Below, piece after piece: positions 24,701-35,300 of a stretch of DNA of 64,000 bases (positions are counted from its first letter, which is position 1; each line of letters starts with the position of its first letter). The position numbers and the translations under genes are program-made. The stretch lies in the NCBI GenBank assembly GCA_023333565.1, contig JAJKFH010002114.1, forward strand, positions 1 through 64,000. The letters run 5' to 3'. Source of the DNA: Puffinus mauretanicus. Lineage: Eukaryota > Chordata > Aves > Procellariiformes > Procellariidae. The notes beneath the pieces are model-generated. The model ran no database searches. It saw nothing but the letters and a program-made list of their open reading frames with translations, and was not told the DNA's origin.

Positions 24701-27700
24701 AATGGGAGGCCAAAGCTGCTTTTGGGACTCAAGCAGAGGCAGATGGGGTGGAGGGAAGCACTTGGCCCGTCCTCTGGAGCCCTCGTTCGCACACAAGCAC
24801 TTGGGGGTTAGAAAAGCTGCCTGGAGGAAGCAGGGTCCTGGCCCCTGAGCTCACAGGGCTCCTGCCTGCCTCCTTGTGCCGAGGCTGGAGACCTCCAAGG
24901 TCTTTGTTTCTCCTCCCGCAGCCAAAGGAGCCTCAGTTCGGGCCCTGCTCTTCGACATCTCTTTCCTCATGCTGTGCCATGTGGCCCAGACCTACGGCTC
25001 GGAGGTAAGCATCCTCCGAGGCGATGGGGCTCTGACCTCGCCAGCGCAGCCCATGCACTGCAGCCTGCCAGCCTCCTCTAGCGGCCAGCCTGCCACCACC
25101 GCTGTCCCCACTGTCCCCACAGCCCCCCCGCCGCATGGGGTAAAGCGCCTGGTGCCTTTCCCCTGGTGCGGGTGGAAATCTGTCCTTGCAGGGTCTGTCA
25201 GTGCCGGGCGATGGAGCAGGGGTGGCTGCAGCCTTCCTGGGGGCTTTGGTTGTGCTCCCTTTACGGTACCGTGGTGTCGGTGGGAACGCTGCCTCCGCAC
25301 CCTCTCCGGGCTGGCTCCGATCTCACTGGGCTTTTCCCGGCATTGCCCCTCTGGTTTGGCGCTGGCTGGCTGGGGGGGCCCATGCAGCCAGGCTGAGTGT
25401 CAGCCCTCCCCCACGAGAGGAGGAACTTGCAGCCCCGCTCAGGAAACAGCACTTTGGTTGCATGAAAATTTTCCAGGTTTCGACATCTGTGTGTGTTGGG
25501 AGGCAAAATGATACCGAAACACCGGGAACGTGAAGAGGGAGCAAAAGGCGGGCGGGAGGGGGCCTGCCCGGCCGGCCCTGGGGAGCGGGGAGGGGGAGTC
25601 CTGGCGGGAGGCAGCTTGGAGCGGACGTGCCCGGGGCTGTCTGATGAGGTCTCATCCCCCCGGCCAGGCCCAGAGCGACTTTCCTGACCAGCTGCTGCTG
25701 AACAGATGTGCAAAACTTTTTTGACAAAAATAGTGTCCCTTGGGTGACGGCAGGCTGAAGGGAGGAAGCGGCGTGCGGGATTCCCAGCTCGTGTCCCCCC
25801 CGGGAGCCCTCCCAGCTGGCTGCCAGCTGGGCTGCGCGCCCCGACCCCGGGCTGTGTGCCCCGACCCCGCGGAGCCATGGGCCAGCCGGCCCTGGCACTG
25901 GGGACCCTGAGCACAGCTCGGCTGGGGACAAGTGGCCCTTTCTGGGCAGGGCACGGTGACCCCGCTGCCACACTTGGAGCCCCTTGGGACTGGTCCTGTC
26001 CTGGCATCTCTCCCAGGGAAGCTGTTGGAGCGCTGCTCGGAGATGGGCTGTGGTCCCCCGGGGAGTCCTCTGGTAGAGGGGGAAAACCACAGCCCGCAGA
26101 CTGGAAACCAGTGCCTTACTGGGGGCTGACCAGTGCCTTACTGGGGGCTGACCAGTGCCTGCCTCTCCGTGCAGGCCACAGGGCGGCGCTGTTCCTCTGG
26201 CCATGAGCTCCCCAGGGTGGGGGTCCCACCCCAGGGTAGGGGTCCCCAGCAGGGTCCCTGCAGGATGCAGGCCGTGTGGCAGACCCTGTGCCGGTTCCCT
26301 TCCAGGTGATCCTGTCGGAGTCGAGCCCGGCGGGCGAGGTGCCCTTCTTCGAGACCTGGATGTTGACCTGCATGCCTGAGGAGGGGAAGATCCTCAACCC
26401 CGACCACCCCTGCTTCCGCCCCGACTCCAGCAAGGTGGAGTCCCTGGTCGCCCTCCTCAACAACTCCTCCGAGATGAAGCTGGTGTAAGAGCTCAGCCTG
26501 CATGCCCACCCTGCCGGGCCGGGGCAGACTGGGAGGGGAGCACCCACCCCATCTTCCCCAGCCCCATGGCTGCTCTGAACCAGTGCCTGAACCCCGCGCC
26601 TCTCTCTCCCTCGGCAGGCAGATGAAGTGGCACGAGGCATGTCTGAGCATCTCAGCCGCCATCCTGGAGATCCTCAATGCCTGGGAGAACAGCGTCCTCA
26701 CATTTGAGTCGATCCAGGTGGGTCTGGCAGGAGGATGGTGTGGGGCAGAGCAGGGGCACTGGCACTGCGCTGTGTCCCAAGGAGGGGCCAAGGCTTGAGC
26801 AGGGCAGGCGTCCCCTGTCCTCCTGCCCTGAATGCTCCTGCAGCTACTGTGGAGCTCGCTGGCTCCTTCACGACTTGGGTGGGGAACTGACGTGGCTCCA
26901 GCCCCTTGCTGCCCCGAACCACCCGTTGGTGGAAGTGGGGCTGGCAGGGGCAGATTTCACCCCTGGAGAAGGGCTTGGACCCTGCAATCGGGGCCCACAG
27001 CCCTGGCAGGTGATACTGAGATAAAGCCCGTGCATCCACACATCTGTGCTCATCCACCTCCGCTTCCATCTCCTCTCCTAGAAAATCACAGACAACATCA
27101 AGGGGAAGGTGTGCAGCATGGCGGTGTGTGCGGTGGCCTGGCTGGTGGCCCACGTCCGCATGCTGGGCTTGGATGAGCGGGAGAAGTCCCTGCAGATGAT
27201 CCGACAGCTGGCCACCCCGCTGTACGGCGAGAACACGCTGCAGTTCTACAATGAGCGGTGAGCTGGAGTGCACCAGGCCCTGTGCTGTGCCGTCCCCTGC
27301 CCTTCTTCCACTTCCCGGGGCCTGCGTGACGCTGTCTCTCTCTGCTGCAGCGTGGTGATTATGAGCTCCATCCTGGAGCACATGTGCGCGGACGTCCTGC
27401 AGCAGACGGCCACGCAGATCAAGTTCCCCTCGACGGGCATGGACACCATCCCCTACTGGAACCTGCTGCCCCCCAAGAAGCCCATCAAGGAGGTGCTGAC
27501 GAGCGTGTTCACCAAGGTGCTGGAGAAGGGCTGGGTCGACAGCCGCTCCATCCACATCTTCGACACCCTGCTGCACATGGGGGGTGTCTACTGGTTCTGC
27601 AACAACCTGGTCAAGGTATGGGGTGGAGGAGGGAGGTGGCTGCGACCCCCAGCGCCGTGGCTGGGTGTCGGGCCCAGGACTGCTGGGTCTAGCCTGTGCT

Positions 27701-30700
27701 CTTAGTGCCCAGGAGTCGTGGTTGTGCCTGGGCTGGCTGCTGTGACAGTCCCAGGCGCTGGAGGCGAGCGGGGCAGGCCCAACCGTGCCCCTGCCTCCCT
27801 CAGCCCTGCCCTCTGCCTCGCAGGAGCTGCTGAAGGAGACGCGGAAGGAGCACACGCTGCGGGCCGTGGAGCTGCTCTATGCCATCTTCTGCCTGGACAT
27901 GCAGCAGCTGACGCTGACCCTGCTGGGCCACATCCTGCCCAACCTGCTCACGGACTCCTCCAAGTGGCACACCCTCATGGACCCGCCGGGAAAGGCCCTG
28001 GCCAAGTAAGACCCCAGACCCGCAGGCACCCTCTCCTTTAGGGCGGGGGGGCCTGTTTGTGGAGATGGGGAGTTGCCCTGTGCTGGGACCGGGGTCCCAG
28101 CTGCCCGGTTCCCATCTGGCCCTGGCACAGTGCCGACAGGAGCAGACACACTGGTGTCCTGGGCCCCGTTCCCTGCTGCTTCTCACCAAGGAGGGACCTG
28201 CTGTGTCCCATCCCGGCACACGCTCTGGGCTCTGCTGTCTTCCCTTGCTCGCGCACCATCATCTGGGTGGGCTGGCAGCACCTCGCAGCGTCCCTGCTTT
28301 GTCCCCAGGCTCTCCGTCTGGTGTGCCCTGAGCTCCTACTCCTCCCACAACAAGGGCCAGGCATCCACCAGGCAGAAGAAGAGGCACCGAGAGGATATTG
28401 AGGTGTGTCGGCATGGAGCAGGGTTTGGTTGGAGGCTCTCTGTGCGCAAGAGCGGGGAGTGTCTGTGGGAGGTGATGGTGGCAGGAGGAGCGGGTAGTGA
28501 GACCAGACTCCCTACCCAGGTTCTCTGGGCTGTCTGAGGTCCTTTGACCTTATAATATGGGGTTTTCCTTTCTCTTTTCTGGGGAAGGGGGGCTGCAATG
28601 AGATGGTCCGTATGTGGTTGGCCAGGCTGAGACGCTCTGGGTGAACGGAGATCGTAGTCCTGGGCCATGGGGCTGTGCAGAGCCCAGGGTGGGTCATCAG
28701 CCCCGGGGAGGGGGGCCAGGATCCCCCCTCAGTGTGCGGCTGGTGGGGCTGAACCCCCTCTGCCCCCCAGGATTACATCAGCCTGTTCCCGCTGGACGAC
28801 ACGCAGCCCTCCAAGCTCATGCGCCTGCTGAGCTCCAACGAGGAAGACGCCAACTCCCTCTCCAGCCCCAGTAAGTGCGGGCGAGGAGGGCGGCTCCTGG
28901 GGAAGGCACCGTCCTGCCTCGCTGCTCGTTTCTGGGTGTGAAATGTGTATTTCACAAAAACGCTTCTCTTGCCAAGCTGGCCAGGTAAAGATTTAGAGTA
29001 CTCGAGTGTGTTTTGCTGAGTTACCCTGGACCTTTTGCACTTAGAAAAGGTCAAGCTCCTCATTTCTCTGATCAGAACAACTTAGGAAAGGGAATGAGGT
29101 TACACCTTCCCTCCGTGACGTTGCCACCCAACCCAGTGCATCACGCACGAGGGGCTCAGGGAGGTTTTTTTACAGCCTTGTCACCCCCCGCCAGTCTGTG
29201 TGGGACCGAAGAGCTGATGTGCTGCAGCCAGAGTGGCTGGAGGTGACGTTCCTGATGTCTGTGGCTAAATCCTGAAATTCCACTGTTGTTAACAAGGCAG
29301 CGAGTGGAGCTGATGAGTCCCTACAGTCACGTCTCGTGTGTCCCCGCAGCGCGGTGCCGCGGGTTGCAACAGCTCTGGCAGGACGTGCCGGGGGGGTGTC
29401 CGTGCCCTCCTGCCGCAGCGGGGTGCTGTCACGGCTCCCACATATGTTGACTGGACTCCTGGGCCGTGAGTCAGGATGTTTGGTCATTGTTTCTCCTGAT
29501 GCCCTTATTCTAAGTTACTCTTTATTTATTAGTTTTCAACACATCCATCAACTGTGGTTTTTGTTAGTTTCATTACTGTTGAAATATGGGGTTTTCCCTT
29601 TATTTCACTATCTTTTTTTAACTTTTGAGGCGGTTCCATCTCTTTCCAGTGACATTCAGGACTTTTTTGGGCTGTTTGCTGCAGTGATGTGGAAATGCTG
29701 CTTCCTGCAGCAGCCACGTAACTCGTGGTTCCATGAGAAAAGTGTGGGAGGGTTTTCTTTTTTTTGGTGAGCATCCTCAGAGCAGCGCAAGGTGGGTCCT
29801 GCTGATTTTGTGTGTACTATGGGGTCTGCACAAGAGCCTTCCCGGGAGATTCCTGTCCCGTTGGACCAAAGATGGCCCAGTTCCCCTCCCGCAGGAGCAC
29901 CCAGCAGTGCTTCACAGTTTGGGTCAGATAAATCCCCTTGGTCTGTCCCAAGATTTGCTGCTAGTCCGTTGGACAGGCCTCAGCTCTGGTAGCTAAACTG
30001 TACCCCGAGAGTGAGATTTGAGTGCTGCTGTGCAGCTGTTGAACATCTGGCTCGCTCCGCCCAGCCGGCTGTGCCGCAGGCAGCGTGCACAGGATGTGTA
30101 ACGTGCGCGTCGCTTCGCCTTGGCAGAGCGCTATTCTTCTCCTCTCCCGATCGTGACATTGCGTTACATCGCTCGTGCCTTCGCGGAGCGTCAGGGACGA
30201 GTCACTGCTGCAATTAAAACCGACCACGGAATAGCAGGGAGGCACACTCACGGTCTCACTCACGCTTAGCCTTTGGAGAGGTCATTAAACTTGGTCAGAC
30301 TCGGAATAAATCTGGCTTGTGCAAGAGCGAGGTGTCACACCCCAAGAGCAGCAGTGGCAGCGTGTGGAGCCCTCCTCGGGCTGCTGTGCTCCGTCGTGCC
30401 AGGGGCATGTGTGGGCCCATGCCGCCTGCCAGGGCTGCCCGCACCCCGGCAGAGAGGGACGGTGGCCGAGGTGTGTCTGGTGTGCCCGGGCAGCAAAGAC
30501 TCTGCTCGTTTGGGTGCGGAGGGTGCCGAGGACCATGGTCCAAACCTCCCACTCCATGGGGTAGCTCATGGCAAAGCCCCTCCTGGAGCCCGAGCGCTGG
30601 GTGAGCTCGAATAGCCAGAGTTGGCCAGGGTGGGCATGTTGGCACGGCCAAGGGGGCCAAGAGGCCGTGCCAGCCTCCCCCCAGCCTGACGCACGTTCTC

Positions 30701-31385
30701 CTCCCCAACAGATCGCTCGATGAGCAGCTCCCTCTCCGCCTCCCAGCTTCACACCATCAGCATGAGGGACCCGCTGAACAGGGTGCTAGGTAATGGCGGG
30801 GCCGGATCCCAGGGAGGGAACCCGGCAGCGAGGCCTGCCTGTGGGGTCGGATCCAACCATGCCGAGACGCTGGTGGGGACCTGAACCCTGTGCAGGAGGC
30901 TTGGGCTACCCCCAGCCTCCCTGAACCAGCCTGGCTTTTGATATTTCCCTGTTTCCACAGCAAACCTCTTCCTGCTCATCTCTTCCATCCTGGGGGCCAA
31001 GACGGCCGGCACCCACACCCAGTTTGTCCAGTGGTTCATGGAGGAGTGCGTGGACTGCCTGGAGCAGGGCAGCCGCGGCAGCATCCTCCAGTTCATGCCC
31101 TTCACCATGGTGAGTCCCGCAGCCGTGACGTCCTCCTCCCTGGTCGCAGGGTGCTCTGGGGCGCTGGTCCCACGGGGCAGACGGGCACGTCCAGGGGAGT
31201 CCCGCTGCCCGGCTCTCGTGTCTCCAGCGCTGTCGTGAGTCAGCTGTGTTTCTCCTCTTTCCGGGCAGGTTTCGGAGCTGGTGAAAGTGTCCACCATGTC
31301 CAGTCCCAAAATTGTTCTGGCCATCACGGATCTCAGCCTGCCCCTGGGCCGCCGCGTTGCTGCCAAGGCCATCGCTGCGCTGTGA
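12769..31385 (+). CDS. MED24: Mediator complex subunit 24 (TRAP100), complete
   Basis: Subunit of the Mediator tail region, which links activators, including nuclear receptors, to RNA polymerase II in the nucleus. Coding exons: 12769-12898, 15333-15415, 15940-15978, 17508-17581, 18743-18966, 19528-19639, 20143-20293, 20537-20650, 21360-21407, 21637-21719, 22099-22185, 22506-22617, 23225-23367, 24186-24223, 24922-25004, 26306-26484, 26618-26717, 27082-27257, 27351-27615, 27824-28005, 28309-28402, 28771-28870, 30712-30789, 30961-31109, 31269-31385. All introns are GT-AG and all phases close, giving 986 aa against 989 in human. It begins MKVVNLKQAILQAWKERW and ends LPLGRRVAAKAIAAL, as MED24 does. 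LXXLL receptor-binding motifs occur near residues 445 (LDLLL), 554 (LVALL), 785 (LPNLL) and 855 (LMRLL). In exon 5 the donor at 18967 (GTATGT) was preferred over GTGTAT two bases earlier because only it restores EETSSW. The gene is divergent from THRA and convergent with CSF3. Confidence 0.97.
13205..13325 (+). mobile_element. MIR-like SINE relic in MED24 intron 1
   Basis: CTGCCTCAGTTTCCCCCACTGAGAGGGGATAATGACCCTGTCTGCCTCG is followed by GTGAAAAGCGCTGCGAAGGAGCCAGGTGCT. Both parts follow, in order, the 3' half of the MIR consensus (GCCTCAGTTTCC, GGGGATAATAATACCTACCTCG, AAAGCGCTTAGCACAGTGCCTGG). It is old and diverged. A profile search would confirm the family. Confidence 0.6.
18240..18500. other. 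AT-richer intronic block in MED24, possible enhancer
   Basis: About 260 bases of non-repetitive, AT-richer sequence in the intron before coding exon 5, against a GC-rich background. It holds several homeodomain- and octamer-like words: AATGAATATGCATCAGTCAC, TTAATTTGATCAAAAC, and AAGATAATTTGATTAGAGG. No open frame. Such composition often marks conserved enhancers, but conservation cannot be judged from one sequence. Confidence 0.3.
24573..24661 (+). ncRNA. Box C/D snoRNA candidate in MED24 intron (SNORD124-like position)
   Basis: The intron between coding exons 14 and 15 holds an 89-base unit with all box C/D parts in order. The terminal stem is GGAAGG (24573-24578) with CCTTCC (24656-24661), a perfect six-base pairing. 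Box C is GTGATGT (24580-24586, last base off consensus), box D' is CTGA (24614-24617), box C' is GTGATGA (24630-24636, exact), and box D is CTGA (24652-24655), directly before the stem. Guide segments would be the bases before D' (CCGAGATAAGGACT) and before D (CTTGCTGAGCGCT); I do not know their target. Human MED24 is known to host SNORD124, so an orthologue is likely, but I have not compared sequences. It would be released from the spliced intron and act in the nucleolus. Confidence 0.6.
26107..26160. repeat. Tandem 22-bp repeat, about 2.5 copies
   Basis: ACCAGTGCCTTACTGGGGGCTG occurs twice without change (26107-26128 and 26129-26150) and then in part. It lies in the MED24 intron before coding exon 16. 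Identity of the copies suggests a recent duplication. Confidence 0.9.
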
Positions 31386-34360
31386 GCGGGGCACCTCCCT
31401 TCTGCCGTGCAGGAGAGGGCTGCCGGGCAGCCGCAGGGAAATCCGTGAGAACCTGGATGCTGGGCTGGGACTGGGATGCCTGGGACAGCCTCTCTGTCAC
31501 TGCAGGCTCAGCCTGGCTCTGCCCGGGGGCTGCTTCCCTCTGTGTTTGGCCTCCCAGAGGCACCCCCTTGCTGCCTCGTGATGGGCTGCCAGAGACCGAG
31601 ACAAGCCCCCTGCTTTTTTTCTATAATTAATTCAATCCTTTTGTAGAGCCAGGCTTTGCTTCATTTCTGTTTGGTTTCCTGACTGCAGCCCAGGGCCCCT
31701 CATCTCGGGGCGAGCTTGATGGTGGGGGTGAGGGGAGGGTAAGTGGCCAAGACCTGCGCTGGGCAGGGGAGGGAAATGACACTCGCTCTGTCCCTGACCC
31801 GCCTGCCCTGACCCCGGAGCAGCCCGGGAGGGCAGTGGGCTGCCCGCGATGCTCCGGCTGGGGAGCGGGTGCCTGCGGCCGGCCAGCTGCAGATGTGCGG
31901 CTGGGTGGAGCAGAGATGCTTTCCTGCCATGCTGTAAGCTGCAAGCAAATTCTTGTTGGAAATTCCTCCACGTGAGCATGAGTTCACCCCGCGTCCCCGG
32001 CAGTGAGCACGGCACCCAAGGGCCAGTGAGTAACCGCGGCCTCGCCAGCGCCGCGCCGGCCTCGTGCTGGGAGAGGCTCCTCCGCGGGGCTGTCCCAGCA
32101 CCCAGTCAGCTGCTTTGGCAGTGAATCCACCTGTAAATGTCACGAAACCCTGACCCTGAGGGGGTGGCAGGGCCGGGACACCTTCGCCTCTGCTCCTTTC
32201 ATTTACGTTTTCTGCTTGACTCACGAGAAAGGGGGAAGCGGTGCCTGGGGTAGCCGGGCCCCAGCCTTCCCCTCGGGGTGCCTCGGCTCAGAGCCCGGTC
32301 CCTGCTGCATCCCTGGGGCTGGGCTGTGCCTCCTACCCCCCTTGGCATTAGCGGGGTTCACAGCCCCTATTTTGGGGGGCTCCAAAGGTGGCGCAGGGAG
32401 GCCCTGGAGTGGTGCCGCAGGGTTTGGGTCAATTCTGGCCGGGGAAAAGGCAGCTGGACTGCTGCCTGCTCCCCGGGATGATCTCAGCTCTTGGCTGCTC
32501 AAGGGCTTTGCTGGAGGGAAAGACCCCGATGCGGTTGGCGGAGGAGCCTTGCTGTGCTCGGGGTGGCTGCGGGTGCTTGTCTGGGGGCCCAGGGAGCCGC
32601 TGGCTATCGCACACCCGAGCATCCTGCCCCTTCCCGCTGCCTCCCGTGAGTCCGGCCCCGAGCGGGCAGCAGGCTGGCACACACCGGCCCCCGCTACGAG
32701 GGCAGATGGAGAGCAGGTCGCAGGGCTGGGTGGAGCGGCTAGCGGAGCTGCTGCACGCACCGGGGCGGGACGTGGGGTGGAGGGCGAGCAGGGCGAGGGC
32801 TGCCCCGCCGGAGGGCTCGGTGCCCGTGCTGTGCCGCGGCCGGTGCTGCTCCCCACTGGGCCTGACTCGGGCATGAGTCCTGCACTGAGCTGGCACCGAC
32901 CTGCCCAGGCACCTCTGTCCCGGACCGGTGGCAAGCGCCTGCTCGCCCAGGGGTGGCTCTTTACTGTTAGCTTGGAGCAAAGAGCAGGACCTGGTGCTCT
33001 TGGCCTTCTCAGCTCTGTCAATATTTGCCGGCAGCAGCCCCGCGCTCAGCATTGGCGCCCGGCGCTTCACCTTCCAGGAAAGGGCTGGAGCGGGAGAAGG
33101 GGTTTCCTGTAAGCGCTGATAAGCCGGGGGAGGAAGGAGCAATGGCTCTCGCCGGTTGCTCTCCTGGGAGCTGCTGCGGGCAGGGTGTGTGGCCAAACAA
33201 GCACGGGCAGCAGCGGCTTCCCCGCAGCGGGATGGCGACGATGGTCTGGGATGGGGCGGTGGGCGGCAGTGGGGCTCCAGCCTCATGGCTGCCCCTTCTT
33301 GGGGCTGGGAAATTGGGGGAAGGCAGGAACAGGGACCCCCTGACACCCACCGGAGCTCAGCTCCGTCTCCGCCGTGGCCGGGCTGAGTGTGGTGCGGGGA
33401 TGCTGGTGGTCATGGGACGCGAGCACGGGACTGGTGGGAGGAAGCGGGGCTGGTGCAAGCCCGGGAGTGCAGGGACAGCCCGCAGTGGCCAAACACCCGC
33501 AGGGGAGTGGGGAGAGGCCGTGGGCTGGCTGGGGACGGCTGTGGGGGCTTGCCAGGGTGAGGGGAGATGCCCGGGTGTCCTGGCTCTGCCAACTTCACTC
33601 GGGCACATCCGTTTGTCCGTCTGTCTTGCCTTTCTCACTGCTGGAAGTCCCATCCCATCGTGGCGGCTCCGGGAGGGCTCCAGGCGCGTCCCTGGGCAGC
33701 TCTGGGGCAGATTCCCCTTGTGGCAGCAGCAAAGGAGGGGTGGCCGGGCCCCCCCGCTGCTGCCAACCCCAGGACCTGCGGTGAGGGCACAGCGCCCAGG
33801 TCGGCTCCGCTGCCGCAGCAGAGCCCTTGGGCACTTGTCGCGCCTGTGCTCACCCCCCCGGCCATCCCTGCACGGGACGGGGATGCTCTGCGCTGCCGGG
33901 GCTGGCGTGAGCCCCCCCCAGCTGCCGGCAGGTCCCGCCGTGGTGCCGGTGCCGGTGCCAGGGCTGCTCCCCACGGCCCCGGGCTGCCGCCCTCAGCTCG
34001 GCGCTGCCGGCGCAGGCGGGCTCCGGCGCTTTCTAGGAATCGGCTCTTGCCCAAGCGGCGCTGCCGGGTGCGGGAGGAAGCTGCCACCCCCGGGCAGCCG
34101 GGCGGCTGCACCCGGGCACCCCGCAGGTGCTTCCCGGCCCGCGGGGGGCTTGTGCCGTGCTGCAGGGGCAGGAGGGCCGGGGGTGCTGGCTTTCACCCGG
34201 GCTGGGCACTGCTGAGCCGGTGCCAGCGGCCATGGTGGAAATGAGCCCGTTCCCCCGTGTCCCGTCTCTCTCCCTGTGTCCCCACGCCCCGGCCACGCAG
34301 CATCCCCCCCGCGCAGGCAGGAGGCAGCAGGAAAGGCAGACAGCCCGGACTCTGGAGCAA
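31386..34360. other. MED24 3' UTR and convergent gap to CSF3
   Basis: MED24 ends at the TGA at 31383-31385. No AATAAA is seen on the plus strand in the next 350 bases; a T-rich CTATAATTAATTCAATCC near 31621 is the only AT-rich candidate for a variant poly(A) signal. The rest is GC-rich with no gene. Long open frames at 32216-34215 on the plus strand lack any family resemblance and have opposite-strand mirrors, so I treat them as chance. Confidence 0.6.
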
Positions 34361-34369
34361 AAATAAGAG

Positions 34370-34375
34370 TTTATT
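34370..34375 (-). terminator. CSF3: CSF3 poly(A) signal
   Basis: TTTATT on the plus strand is AATAAA on the minus strand, about 930 bases past the CSF3 stop. It defines a 3' UTR of typical length for the gene. The site is not tested against transcripts. Confidence 0.6.
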
Positions 34376-34639
34376 TCAATTTTTATTGCATATAAAAAAT
34401 AGCACGTATTTCTCTGGGGCTCACCCAGCTGCAGCAATAAATACAGTACAAAACACGGCTTGAGAGCCCCGCCGGGGCAGGCTGTGAAATTTCCAATACA
34501 CAAATACGGCTGCGTGGGCCGGTGGGAGCTGCTGGCACAGCCACGAGACTGGGGGCTGCGCCGGGGCTGTGCTGGGCTCGGAGCGGACAGGACTGCGGCA
34601 GCACCAAGCTGCTCCCCTGGGCCAGGAGATGGGTGCAAA

Positions 34640-35282
34640 TAAGTTAAACTGCAATAAATACGCTGAGTTTAGCAGGGAAGGGGGACGGGCGCTGGCAGAG
34701 TGAAGCCACAGCCCCCAAAGGTGCTGGGGCTCCCCTGGAAAAGCCTCATCACGGGAGGCTGCTGCATCCCTACGGCACCTCCGTCCTCCCCTCCCTCCTC
34801 CTTACCTAATGGCTAATAAATATTAATTTAACTACGCCTAATAGAAATAACACCAGTCAGAGCTGTGCCTGCAGGCTGCAGCCCAGGCAGAGGGATGCTG
34901 CTCTGAAGCACCTTCATCCACGGATGAAGACGGTTTCCTCTTGGCCAGGTGGGATGCTGCAGGGGTACCCGCAGCGGCCTGTGCGAGCCATGGGGAAACC
35001 GAGGCACACGCGGTGCCCGCAGCAGCTGCGGGGGCTCAGCCCAGCTCCCGAACCTCGTAGCAGAGATACGCTTTTGTTTAAATATTAAACAAGGGTGATG
35101 CTGCGCACAGATACCCGTGCATGGATGCCACCGCAGGGCCGACTGCCCTGGTCAGGGTCTGATGGGCGGGGGAGCATCCCCAGCCAGATAAATATTAAAT
35201 AGCGATAAATATTAAATAAGCAGAAAAGCCGGGCACTCCCGGGGAAGGTCGCTCAGGCTGGGACATAAATAAATAGTGTGCA
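34640..35282 (-). promoter_or_regulatory. CSF3: AU-rich elements in the CSF3 3' UTR
   Basis: Read on the minus strand, the 3' UTR holds CTATTTATTTATG (35264-35276, overlapping AUUUA pentamers), two copies of TATTTAATATTTAT at 35187-35220, TTTAATATTTAAAC near 35080, TTAATATTTATTAG near 34815 and GTATTTATTGC near 34650. AUUUA clusters are the known instability elements of G-CSF and other cytokine mRNAs, bound by proteins such as tristetraprolin. They stand out sharply in a GC-rich neighbourhood. Confidence 0.8.
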
Positions 35283-35300
35283 GTGGCATGGGGCCGGGCG

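Noticed and set aside
33025..34215. 396-codon plus-strand open frame between MED24 and CSF3
   Set aside because: Low-complexity composition, mirrored by minus-strand frames, no family resemblance; it runs toward the CSF3 3' UTR. Treated as chance in GC-rich DNA.
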